Both the position numbers and the translations under genes were made by a program. Positions 39,651 through 49,454 of a stretch of DNA of 64,000 nt are shown here, one piece after another. Source of the stretch: Brachionus rotundiformis (Eukaryota > Rotifera > Eurotatoria > Ploima > Brachionidae). Each line of letters begins with the position of its first letter. Position 1 is the stretch's first letter. The stretch is from contig JAESIW010000020.1 of assembly GCA_016802295.1 (NCBI GenBank), positions 4,379,710-4,443,709 of the forward strand, in the 5' to 3' direction. The notes under the pieces were generated by a model that saw only the letters and a list, made by a program, of their open reading frames with translations, did not search any database and was not told the DNA's origin.

Positions 39651-40758
39651 TTACATCTCTTTTATTACATCTTCTATTTCTTCCTTGGTAAATAAATGAA
39701 ACAATTTATCTGTTGCAGATATGGTGCACATCTATTTTTTTAAATAATTAGAGTCTATATTAAAATTTAAGAAGATAATTTTTACTTCAATATTTGTTGC
39801 ATTAAGTTTTTCTTCCATCACTTGCTTAAGAATCGACAAAGCGTGCTTTGATGCCTCTTTTAATGTCATATTCTGATTAAAAAAAGCAAAATAAATAATT
39901 CATTATTAAAAATATATGAAGCCGTACTTTATGGTAAATGTCTTGTAAATTTTGCTGGGCACCTTCGGAACCAGAGCCTATAGCTTTCGCTTCGTATTCT
40001 ATAAAAGTTCCACTTGGTTCCAAATGATATCTAAATAAAGGTAATTAAGGTTAAATTACCAACTAGATGTAATTTTACAGATGAGGTCCGGTTTCATCAA
40101 CTCCAGCAAAGAGCAAAGCAACGCCAAACGGTCTACTCTAAAAAAAATTTCTTTCTGATCAAAATGAATGAATTTTAGATATTATTTTCTTACCATTGCA
40201 TAAACTTCATCCTCTTGGTCACTGAATGCCAATGCCAAATCAGAGACTGCTTGAGTCACTGCTTCAACACTCATTTTTTCATCATAATTAAACCAATGAT
40301 TCTAAGAGATTAAATGAGTTTATTCTTCTAAAAATTTTCTAATTAATTACTTGAGCTTCAACTCTGGCTTTGTCAATTAAAGTTTTTGAATCGGCAATCA
40401 ATCCACTCATGGCACAAGCTTTAAATATTTAAATTAAAATAAATAATTTTAAAAAAAATATTTCGTTGATTAGGTACCTATATGTGAGTCTACCTCGACG
40501 ATTTTTTCAATAGTTGATGGAATAATCAAAGACGAGGTAACACGCTTTTCTACAGCAAGAACTACACCTTCAGGTGTTTTGATTCCGATTGCAGTAGAGC
40601 CTAGCTTTAATTATTGAACTTAGAAATAATCTCAATTTTGAGATTAATTTTCATATATTTACTTTGATAGCTTCAATGGCATATTCTACTTGGAAAAGTC
40701 TTCCTTCTGGTGAGAAAGTATTCACACCATGATCATATTCAGAGCGGGTCAAAAACAT
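39651..40758 (-). CDS. PSMA5: 20S proteasome subunit alpha type-5
   Basis: Structural alpha-ring subunit of the 20S proteasome. Eight short exons: 40758..40663, 40604..40478, 40418..40351, 40301..40194, 40137..40079, 40030..39928, 39872..39786, 39731..39651, sum 729 nt or 242 aa (human 241). The N-terminus has the alpha-type signature EYDHGVNTFSPEGRLFQVEY. It is followed by GSTAIGIKTPEGVVLAVEKR, SHIACAMSGLIADSKTLID, SRPFGVALLFAGVDETGP and the YEAKAIGSGSEGAQ block. The C-terminus FTKEEIEDVIKEM matches the alpha-5 tail. Introns are mostly 40-60 bp; all are GT-AG. The alpha-5 assignment rests on the N-terminal block and tail together. Confidence 0.96.
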
Positions 40759-41549
40759 TTTTTAAATTCTAATTAGTCTATGAGTAAAAAATTAATCAAA
40801 ATCAAGAGACAAAAATAAGTTTAATTTGGATCATTTTTGCTGATTCAATGTGCCCTTCTTAGCAAATTAATGCATTTAGATTTGATTTTGGTAAGTTTGA
40901 ATATTGTTTAAAAATTTTACATCAATGAGACATGCAATTTTAAATTAAAGTTTTTTTAAATTATTCAAATAGCTGTGTATAATGTCTTTTATTTCATAAA
41001 ATAAAATAAAATTAACATTATAATTTAAAACATTTAATATGCTTTTATTCCATGGAATGATTCGGATATTGAAAATTTCAGTTTTTAAATTGTGTTGTAA
41101 AATTTGTTGACTCCTTATTTATCTGATATCTTAAAAAAATATCAATTAATATTTCATTTTTTTAATGGAAAATCTAAATATAAGAAATTTTATTGATAAT
41201 CATGTTTTAAACAAAAGATTTTATATTTAATTTAGATTTTATATTATAAATAAATTTTTTGGTTTTGATATGGAGCGGATGTTAAAAAAGAATCTTAAAA
41301 TAAAAAATTTATATAAATTTATCTGTTCGAATATTTATCAAGAGAACGAGAGGTTTTCATGATGACCGCTAGAACCCTTTGTTGCATTCTATCATTTAAT
41401 TCAATTAAAAAAGATTAAAAAAGGTGTATAAGAATAAGCTGTTGATAATTTTGAGACTGCAAGATATTTTAAAAAATCATGGAATTATAAATTAAAATGT
41501 TCAATCTACTTGCTGGAATTAATATAATTAATGCTCACAATTTAATATT
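40759..41549. other. Upstream region of PSMA5 and left flank of retroelement
   Basis: AT-rich. The stretch 41260-41460 may include very decayed retroelement sequence, but no motif is clear enough to call. The PSMA5 promoter should lie at its left end. Confidence 0.35.
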
Positions 41550-42610
41550 AAAGCAATTAGATTTTAATTTTTGGAGGCAAACAAGTAGAACTTAATAAGT
41601 TAGACAATTTTTTTGAAGATATCTAAGTTAATCTCTCTTGTCAATTCGTGATTTTAAATTCATGATAAATTTTTAAGACAATATTATATTTTATCTATTG
41701 CTAAAAATGTTTTTAGTTGATTAGATCTGCAAAAATATCTGTTTATGGCTTTAAAAATATGAAAATATTAGCAATATAGATTTGCATACATTATAAGAAT
41801 ACTTATAAAAGATTTGATTAGGTATTAGATAATTGTTAGTAGTTTAGACAAGATGAATCGGAAATTTTTTGAAAACGATCTACTACTAATATGTTATCAA
41901 ATAATGAAGACAAAATTAATTACCTGATTGGATTTTTATTTAAACAGTTTTGCCAGTCTATTTTTAGACATTTACTTGACAACATTTTAATTCCGAATAG
42001 TATGCTGAGTGAACTGGACACAAGACAGAGTTTATTACTAAAAAAAATTATTGGCTTGAAAAAATTTACCCGTGTGAGTCCTTTGTATGATGCGCTTAAG
42101 TTGGAATCAGTTAGTGAAATCTATTTTAAGCATAAAGTTTATTTTTTGGAACAGTTGATGAGATGCTCATTATGTAAAGAAGTTTTCCACCTTAGTCGTG
42201 AAAGCCAAACCACTTCTGACAAGAAAAATACATCGTTTTGTGAACAACTTAAGCGTTTAGAAAAGCGCTTGTTTATCAACTGCCTAGATTATGAACCCAA
42301 AATTTTAAAAGCTTTGATTTCATTTAGTTATAGAAGTCTCAAAGTGGGCCTTGTAGACTCTGTTAAATTTGTATTATCAATTATAACTTATTATATGGAA
42401 ATAAATCAGGATTTTTTTATCTATATAGTGTATTAAATAATTTATTAAAAGTTAATTATGACTTCGGGTGACTAATGGTGTAAATTCTTTAAAAATTAGG
42501 AATAATTCTATAACTAATTTTATTTTTTTTAATTTGAATTTTTTAATCTTTATAATATAAATGTCAATGTGACTTAAACTTAAATAAATAATAATAATAA
42601 TAATAATATT
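41550..42610 (+). mobile_element. Non-LTR retrotransposon 3' portion (5' decayed, C-terminal frame open)
   Basis: An open frame of 181 codons (41891-42436) reads through DTRQSLLLKKIIGLKKFTRV, SPLYDALKLESVSEIYFKHK and YFLEQL. This resembles the region C-terminal to the reverse transcriptase of LINE-like elements in invertebrates (family recall, not searched). About 300 nt upstream a decayed stretch gives FGGKQVELNKLDNFF, like the linker that follows the RT palm. The frame is followed by about 150 nt of non-coding sequence and then an (AAT)n tract at 42585-42608, the kind of microsatellite 3' end common for such elements. I read this as a 5'-truncated insertion. A host gene of unknown function is the alternative. 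Confidence 0.6.
42585..42608. repeat. (AAT)n microsatellite, likely retroelement 3' tail
   Basis: About eight AAT units directly downstream of the putative LINE frame. Confidence 0.8.
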
Positions 42611-43330
42611 TACTTTAGAGAATTCGATAATATCAAATTTTTAATAAAATACCTTAATTTTTCCCCAATTTTATTAACAAAAATACAAAAAAATGATGAT
42701 GCATAAAAATTAAAACGATTTTTATTCATCAATTGACACCATATTCATTAAAATTACAAAAGAAATTAAAAAATGACAGTTTGTCATTCGGACACGTCCA
42801 GTAATCTTAATTTTCATTTGTTCCTCAAGTAATGTTATCAAATTGAGGTTTTTTAACTGATCTTTTAATCTCACTCAATGATCTTTTAATTCCAATTTGT
42901 ATAATTTTGTTATTCTTCTTTATTTATTGGTAATTCTTCAGAGCCATCGGCTGTGTCATGAATTTTGTTTTCAAGAGTGCTTATACAACTAGATATTTTT
43001 AAATTTCAAAAAATTTCCTTCTATATTTCCAGAAACTATTATATAAAACTATATTCGTATTTATTAAAAAATATCAAGGAAAAAAATTAGGCACTTTGTC
43101 TTAATGCAGTGTAATTGTTAGTAAGTTAAGTTTATTTAATGACGATTATTTTTTTATCTTTTATCTTAATAATTGAGGTATATTATTCAAATTTTTGTGA
43201 TACGTATTATTAGATCAAATATATTATAATTTTATTTAAATTTTTCATTTTTAATTTAAGTTAAACAGGGTAAGAATTATTATAATGGAAAAATTTTATT
43301 AAAAAAATTTAATTATTAAATAATAAATAA
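42611..43330. other. AT-rich spacer between retroelement and kynureninase copy 1
   Basis: No coding block recognised. Expected 3' UTR of kynureninase copy 1 at its right end. Confidence 0.4.
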
Positions 43331-45298
43331 TTATTCAATTAATTGAAAACATTCGTCTAAAATATTAACTAATTTAAATACGTCATTAAATGTATTGTAT
43401 AAAGGTGCAGGTGCAAATCTAAGAACATCCGGCTCTCTGAAATCACACTAAAAAAATTCATTATTAAAAAATAATTTTCTTTTTTTATTTTTAAAACAAT
43501 AAAAATAAATCTAAATTAGCTTACAACTACTCCACGCTTTTCTATTTCTTGATGAACTTGCTTTACATTTCTGGTAAATCGTATTGATATTTGAGCTCCT
43601 CGTTCTTCCGGGTTTGTAGGCGTGATGTATTGTATACTTGAATTTTCTTGAAAATTACACAAATTTAATATTTATATAAGAGGTTCATTAGAGATTATCA
43701 AACCATGTTTATTCTTATCAAATTTTTGGTTTAATAAGCTTTCCATGTATGCTGTCAACAATTTTGAACGAATCCGTAAATTTACAATACCAATTTCATC
43801 AAAAATCTTTATAAATTGAATAAATATCAACTATTTTTGAGAACATCAAATCTTTACATCCAAGCTAGCCTTCAAACAACTACACAAAAGCATCGAAGGA
43901 TTACTGAGAGCAAATGCCGAAGCTCCTATCTCGTATTCGATTTCTTTCCAGAAATTAAATAAAATTAATAGTATATTTTAAATTTGATTACTATTTTCCA
44001 TTAGAAATCTGGTTTCTAATCGATGACTCCACCAACCATCTAACTTTTTAAATTTGCTAATATCAAAGTGTCTTTCGTGCAGAAAAATACCACCAATTGA
44101 ACCAGCACCAGAATTTAAATATTTATAAGTGCACCAAGCTGCAAAATCAACATTCCAATCGTGAAGTTTAAGTTCAACATTTCCAACAGCATGAGCCAAG
44201 TCCCATCCAACCATGCAACCCTTAATTTTTTTAAAGCCAATATTTTGCCAATTGGAAGAATGATACTTTTTTTTTGGCAGCATGTGTTATCTTTTCTATG
44301 TCAAACAACTGTCCAGTAAAGTATTGGACACCACTTAGTAAAACCAATGCAATGTTATCCCCCTGTTCTTCTATTACTTTTAAAATTTCGTCCGTTCTCA
44401 AGGTTAATTCATTCTTTATAAAAATTTAAATATTAATTTCGTTTAAATTTTATAGATACCTCTCTAGGTTTTAATAAGATCATGCATTCATCAGGATTCA
44501 AGTTGTGCAATTTAATTTGCGATTCGACAATATACTTAAATATAAAAGAGTATGATTAAAAAGATAAAAATAAATTTAATATAATTACATGATCAGACGG
44601 AAAAGCCTTATGTTCTAAAAGAATTTTAAACCTTGTCTCTGTTGGTTGATAAAACGAAATCTTAAAGATAAAATAGAAAATTTTAATTTTTAGCTATTGA
44701 TAAAAATTTACCATCATCAAGTGGAGATTAACTGATAAAAAATTCATTATATCAACTTCGTCACATTTAGCACCTTAGCAAAGTTTTAGGCGTGCTTTTT
44801 ATTTATTTGTTAAGAAGATTACCAACTAATCGAGCCATTGCCGGTTTTAAAGGTTCATTGCATTTGGCCCATGGAAGGTCACCTTCAAAATGACCAAAAA
44901 CTCCTCTAAAAATAACTTTTTTCTCAATTATTATAACAAAATTAAATTGGACTCACATTTTAGCCCATTTTTCAAACTCTTTTTCAACATAACTTCTTGC
45001 TGTTTTAGGCTGTAAACCCAAAGAATTGCCGCACATATAAACACTCTCATCGTCAGGGTTATTTATCAAAGATAGATCGACTAAATTTATTTTGTTAAAA
45101 AAATTTTCAGAATTGTTGCTGAATTTTTTTACCATTTGGTAGATCTTTCAACTTTGGATAGTGGAATCTATGACGATGCGATGGCCATATGTTCTGGTTG
45201 TCCAATTTCAATGAAAATTCTTCTGAATACAAATCCAGTTTCCATTCATTAGCCAAATTTGAAAGAGCTTCAAAAGGGTGGGTTTGAAATGAATCCAT
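43331..45298 (-). CDS. KYNU: Kynureninase, copy 1 (conserved active site)
   Basis: PLP enzyme of tryptophan catabolism that cleaves kynurenine or 3-hydroxykynurenine to (3-hydroxy)anthranilate and alanine. Twelve exons: 45298..45133, 45080..44957, 44905..44823, 44773..44712, 44660..44589, 44534..44460, 44413..44267, 44220..43992, 43943..43858, 43806..43704, 43646..43525, 43447..43331, sum 1386 nt or 461 aa (human 465). Motifs seen: CGNSLGLQP, VFGHFEGDLPW (His of human H102), FPSDH, FTGQ, GWDLAHAVGN (PLP Asp), WCTYKYLNSG (Schiff-base Lys), and LSNPS (human S332-N333). Arg is kept near the C-terminus (VLRFAPAPLYN). No stops or frameshifts. It lies head-to-head with the mutarotase gene (905 bp apart) and is a diverged tandem relative of the copy at 47519-49454. 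Confidence 0.95.
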
Positions 45299-46203
45299 TC
45301 TAATACATTCAAACTAATAATTCTATCTTGACTTGACTTATTTGATAGTTGAGCAAAATTTGTATAAAAAAAATAGCGCTTTGTTGAACTATTTAAAGTA
45401 AATTTTTGCCAAGATAAGAATTTATGTGAATTTTTTTCATGCATTTACAACATTTGAATTTTTTAGACAAATTTTTTTTGAGTAATTTAGCCTAGATTGT
45501 TAATTATTTTTTTAGCATTTAAAATTTATTTTTTATCTAAATGTAAAATATTACTTTTTCGCAAAACGACTATAAAAGTGAATAAAATTTTACATTAAAA
45601 TCTTTCTTTTCTAGTTGACAAACGTAAAAACAACAAAATTTGGAAAAATGGATTATATATTTTACACCCAACAAAAGGTAAATATAATATGTTGTATATA
45701 ATACAAAAGATAGGCGATTTTCAAAAATTGGAATAATTTGAAATAAATGATGATTTATCAAGTATGATTTAAATTGCACAAGATATAGACATTTACAATG
45801 AGAAAAATAGGTCAGTAGAAGTTTTCAAAAATTTGCCAAACTTTAAAGATTTAATTTGGATTTAGCCAAACATAATTGAATTACAATAAGCCAAAGTATG
45901 GTCATATATATAAAATTTTTTTGTTGAATGTAAGAATTAATTAAATCTTAACTTTCAACAAAATTAAAAAGGGTGTGTAAAGATCAAAAAATTAAAATTT
46001 TATAATTTTTTGAAATTTTATTTTATTATTCAAATAAATATTAATAAATTGATCTAGAAAAATAGATTCAGTTGAAGTTATATTCTTAATTAAGAAAAAA
46101 AGTAGTAAAATAATAATAAAATTTTAATAATGCAAAATATTTAATGATGACAAATCAAAAATTTTAAAGCATTTTTAAGAATTTAAGTGACAATTTAAAA
46201 AAA
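45299..46203. promoter_or_regulatory. Divergent intergenic region between kynureninase copy 1 and mutarotase
   Basis: The two start codons face away from each other across 905 bp, so both promoters should lie here. No specific element can be supported by eye; the stretch is A/T-rich with no coding block. The open frame 45570-45779 (-) has no recognisable content. Confidence 0.5.
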
Positions 46204-47453
46204 ATGGAAGACAAAATTTCACTAGAACTTGATCCTAAAAACAAAGTTGAAATTCATTTTCATGGTATTTTCTTTAAAAACAATTTATATTTTTCATAAT
46301 TTTGACCAAAAGGAGCCACTTTGACATCATGGATCTGCGAAAATGAAGAAAAGATATTTTTAAGGTATGATATGAGCAAAAAATTATTTATTATAAAAAA
46401 AATTTGAAATAAAATTAAACTTTAGTTCAAAATCTGTCTTCGATAACAAAAAAGCAATCAGAGGAGGCATCCCAATAGTTTTCCGTACAAAGTTTGAATT
46501 TAAAATAATTTAACTACAATTTTTATTTTTTAAGCTAATTTTGGACCATGGGAAAAAGGGCCCCAACATGGTTTTGCAAGAATTAAAAAATGGAATTTAA
46601 AAGACTCACCGAAAAAAGTTGAATTCTAAATAGAAATATATCTATTCTAAATAAATATAACATTTTTTTTAATTAATGAACTAGGTCGGAGATAAATTTA
46701 GAGTATCGTTATCTTTAAAGGACGATGAAGAAACACGCGCTCTTTGGAATTACGAATTCGAGCTTGAATATGAGGTACTATTGGGAATTAAAACACTGCA
46801 GACAAATTTGAATATTAAAAATATTGGTATGTTTATACAACTTAATAGATTTAACTAATTTTAAAAAATTCAACTAATAATTTTTTGTTTGAATAAAAGG
46901 ATCTAAAGATTTCGATTTTACAGCGCTGCTTCATACTTATTTTAAAGTTGATGATATTGGAAAGGTATCTATTGAGAATTTAAAAGGATTAAATTATATC
47001 GATAAAGTAAGCACTAAATTTTAATATAAATTAATTCTAAAAATAATTTTTTGGTAAAAAATGGTGCAAAAGAAACTGAGAATAGAGAAGCGATTACAAT
47101 TGATCAAGAAACCGATAGGTAATCAAATATTATCGAGATATTTTGACATACTTTTAAAAGAATTTATTCATCAAACCAAGATACTATAAATATAAATACT
47201 GGAAATGGATTATTAACTTTGGTTAAAGAAAACCTTCCCGATACAGGTAACAAGACCTTGGAATTATTTTTCCTTAATTTTATTGATTATTGAAGTTGTA
47301 TGGAATCCTTGGGTAGAAAAATCTAAGCAAATGTCTGACTTTGGCGACGAAGAATATAAAAGAATGATTTGTGTTGAGGCTGGAAGAGTTATATCGAAAT
47401 ACGTGCTTAAATCAGGAGAAGAAATTAAAATGACTCAAACAATAAAAGCATAG
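46204..47453 (+). CDS. Glucose-6-phosphate 1-epimerase-like hexose-6-phosphate mutarotase
   Basis: Aldose-1-epimerase superfamily enzyme expected to interconvert alpha and beta anomers of hexose 6-phosphates in the cytosol. Nine exons: 46204..46264, 46313..46364, 46426..46484, 46535..46617, 46685..46826, 46900..47006, 47054..47118, 47161..47246, 47296..47453, sum 813 nt or 270 aa. Family blocks in order: GATLTSWICENEEKIFLS, KKAIRGGIPIVFPNFGPW, GPQHGFARIKKW (catalytic His), FTALLHTYF (second His), LKGLNYIDK, VVWNPWVEKSKQMSDFG and MICVEAGRV (catalytic Glu). The acceptor before exon 7 is TTTTTTG|GTA rather than AG, yet only this junction keeps frame and family alignment (IDK-VKNGAKETEN). It converges with kynureninase copy 2: stop codons are 65 bp apart. 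Confidence 0.88.
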
Positions 47454-47491
47454 TTTTTAGTTTATTTTTTAGTTTAATAATTAAATCAAAT

Positions 47492-47505
47492 TTTATTCAA
47501 ATAAA
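47492..47505. terminator. Back-to-back poly(A) signals of two convergent genes
   Basis: TTTATT at 47492-47497 (AATAAA on the minus strand, for kynureninase copy 2) and AATAAA at 47500-47505 (plus strand, for the mutarotase) sit two bases apart between the two stop codons. If both are used, the 3' ends of the two transcripts overlap. Confidence 0.6.
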
Positions 47506-47518
47506 AAATTTCTTAAAA

Positions 47519-49454
47519 TTATTCTTTACTTATTAATAATTGATCAATACATTTATTCAGAATGGTGACAAACTTAAATATTTCATTAAAAGTGTTGTAC
47601 AACGAAATAGCCGAAAATCGAAGAACATCAGGGTACCGGTAATCACACTTTTTAGATCCTAATTAAAATATAATTTTTTATTATTTATTAATATTACAAT
47701 AATTCCATTTTTTTGAAGTTCATTATAAATAATCTTAGCATTTGAGAAAAATTTAATTGATATCTGAGAGCCTCGTTCATCAGCATCTGTTGGAGTAATT
47801 TGCTCAAAAACCGATCTTACATCTAAATTTTACAAATTTATTTTTCATAAAATAGATTAATTTTATGATTTTTACTTTTAATTTTCTTTCCTAATAAAAA
47901 TTCCATATAAGCTGTCAAATATATTGATCTACGGACCAAGTTTTCAAAGCCAGCTTCATTAAAAATCTTATTATGGAAAGTTAAAATAAATAACCAAATC
48001 AAAAGTAGAAATATTACTTCCAAACTTGCCTTTAAGGAAGCTAGTAGGATTGCCGGAGCTGTACTCATGCAATACTTCGAAGCTCCAACACAATAATCCA
48101 TCTCTTAAAAATAGACTTAATTTATTTGATATTATTTTATTTAATTTTTGACAAATTACTATTTTCCATCAAAAATCTTGACTGAATATTATGACCCCAC
48201 CAACCATCTAGCTTTTGGCATTCTAAATTAAAATTTTTTTCGTGTAAAAATATGCCCCCAATATTGCCAGGACCAGAATTCAAATATTTGTAAGTACACC
48301 ATACGGCAAAATCAACATTCCATTCATGTAATTTTAGTTGAACATTACCAACTGCGTGTGCCAAGTCGAATCCGACAAAGCATCCCTTTAGATAATTCTT
48401 ATTTTTTTGTTAAAAACAAAAAAGTTAACTTTTTTATGAGCTGCCTCAGTAATTTCTTTAATTTTAAACAATTGCCCGGTAAAATATTGAATACCGCTGA
48501 ATAGGACTAGTGCTATTTCGTCACCTTGTTTTTCTATTGTGTCTAAAATGTCCTCGGTTCGTAATGAATATTCACCCTAAATTATTTAAGAAATCAATCA
48601 ACTAAATTAGCCTTAATAAACTACTTGTCTAGGCTTTAGACAAATCATATGATCTTCAGGCACAAGATTGTTTAGCCTTATTTGAGATTCAATTGTGTAC
48701 TGAAAAAAAATAATTTTATAACTAATGAAAAATCACAAAAAAAATTATTTACATAATCAGAGGGAAAAGCTTTGTCTTCTAAGAGAATCTTTGTTCTTCT
48801 ATCTTTAGGATGATAAAATGAAATCTTTAAAAAAAAGGAATTAAGTTAATCTTTTAATTTTTAATTTTTTCCTACCATCAATAGATTTAAATTAACTGTT
48901 AATGAATTGAGTAAAGAAATCTCATCACAAGTAGCCCCTTAAAAAAATTTAAGTTTTCGAAAAGAAGAGAGATTTACATACCGATTAAATCAGCCATTAA
49001 TGGTTTAATTTTGTATTCCAATAATGTCCAAGGTTCTTTTCCATCAAAATGACCATTGACGCCACTTTTAAAATATTTATTTTTTTATTTTCATATTCTA
49101 AATTATTACAGTCTAGCCCAAGTATTCATTATTTGGTTTATGTGTTCCATAGTATTAATTGGTTGCAATCCCAAAGAATGGCCACATAAATAAATACATT
49201 CGTCGTCATCATCATTATCATTTATGCTATTTAAATCGACTTGAATTACATAATTTTAATAAATTTAAAAATTTATGACCAATTATACTATTTTTTAAAT
49301 CTTTTTTTTTAGGATAATGAAATTTCGATCGCAAACTTGGCATAAAGTTGTCAAGCAAAAGAGAAAATTCTTCACTAAGTATATCAATTTGTTTCTTTTG
49401 AGAAATTGATTTCAACTCATCAATTGGTTTTTTTAACTGACTATTACTAAACAT
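47519..49454 (-). CDS. KYNU: Kynureninase paralogue, copy 2 (altered substrate-site residue)
   Basis: Second full-length kynureninase-like gene, about 463 aa. It has 12 exons and splice phases matching copy 1 at every junction. I translated all exons and saw no stop or frameshift. The PLP apparatus is kept: GFDLAHAVGN, WCTYKYLNSG with its Lys, VNGHFDGKEPW with the His of human H102, FTGQ, and the C-terminal Arg (VLRFSAISLYN). Differences from copy 1 and from human include CGHSLGLQP for CGNSLGLQP, FPSDY for FPSDH, and STAPAILL where human has SNPPILL, that is Thr at human N333. The acidic insert NDNDDDDE near residue 62 is unique. The start at 49454 is the only ATG in the first exon. Function is inferred as kynurenine hydrolase with possibly changed preference. 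Confidence 0.9.

Noticed and set aside
47519..49454. Kynureninase copy 2 as a pseudogene
   Set aside because: All 12 exons are open, splice sites are intact, and the PLP Lys and Asp are conserved.
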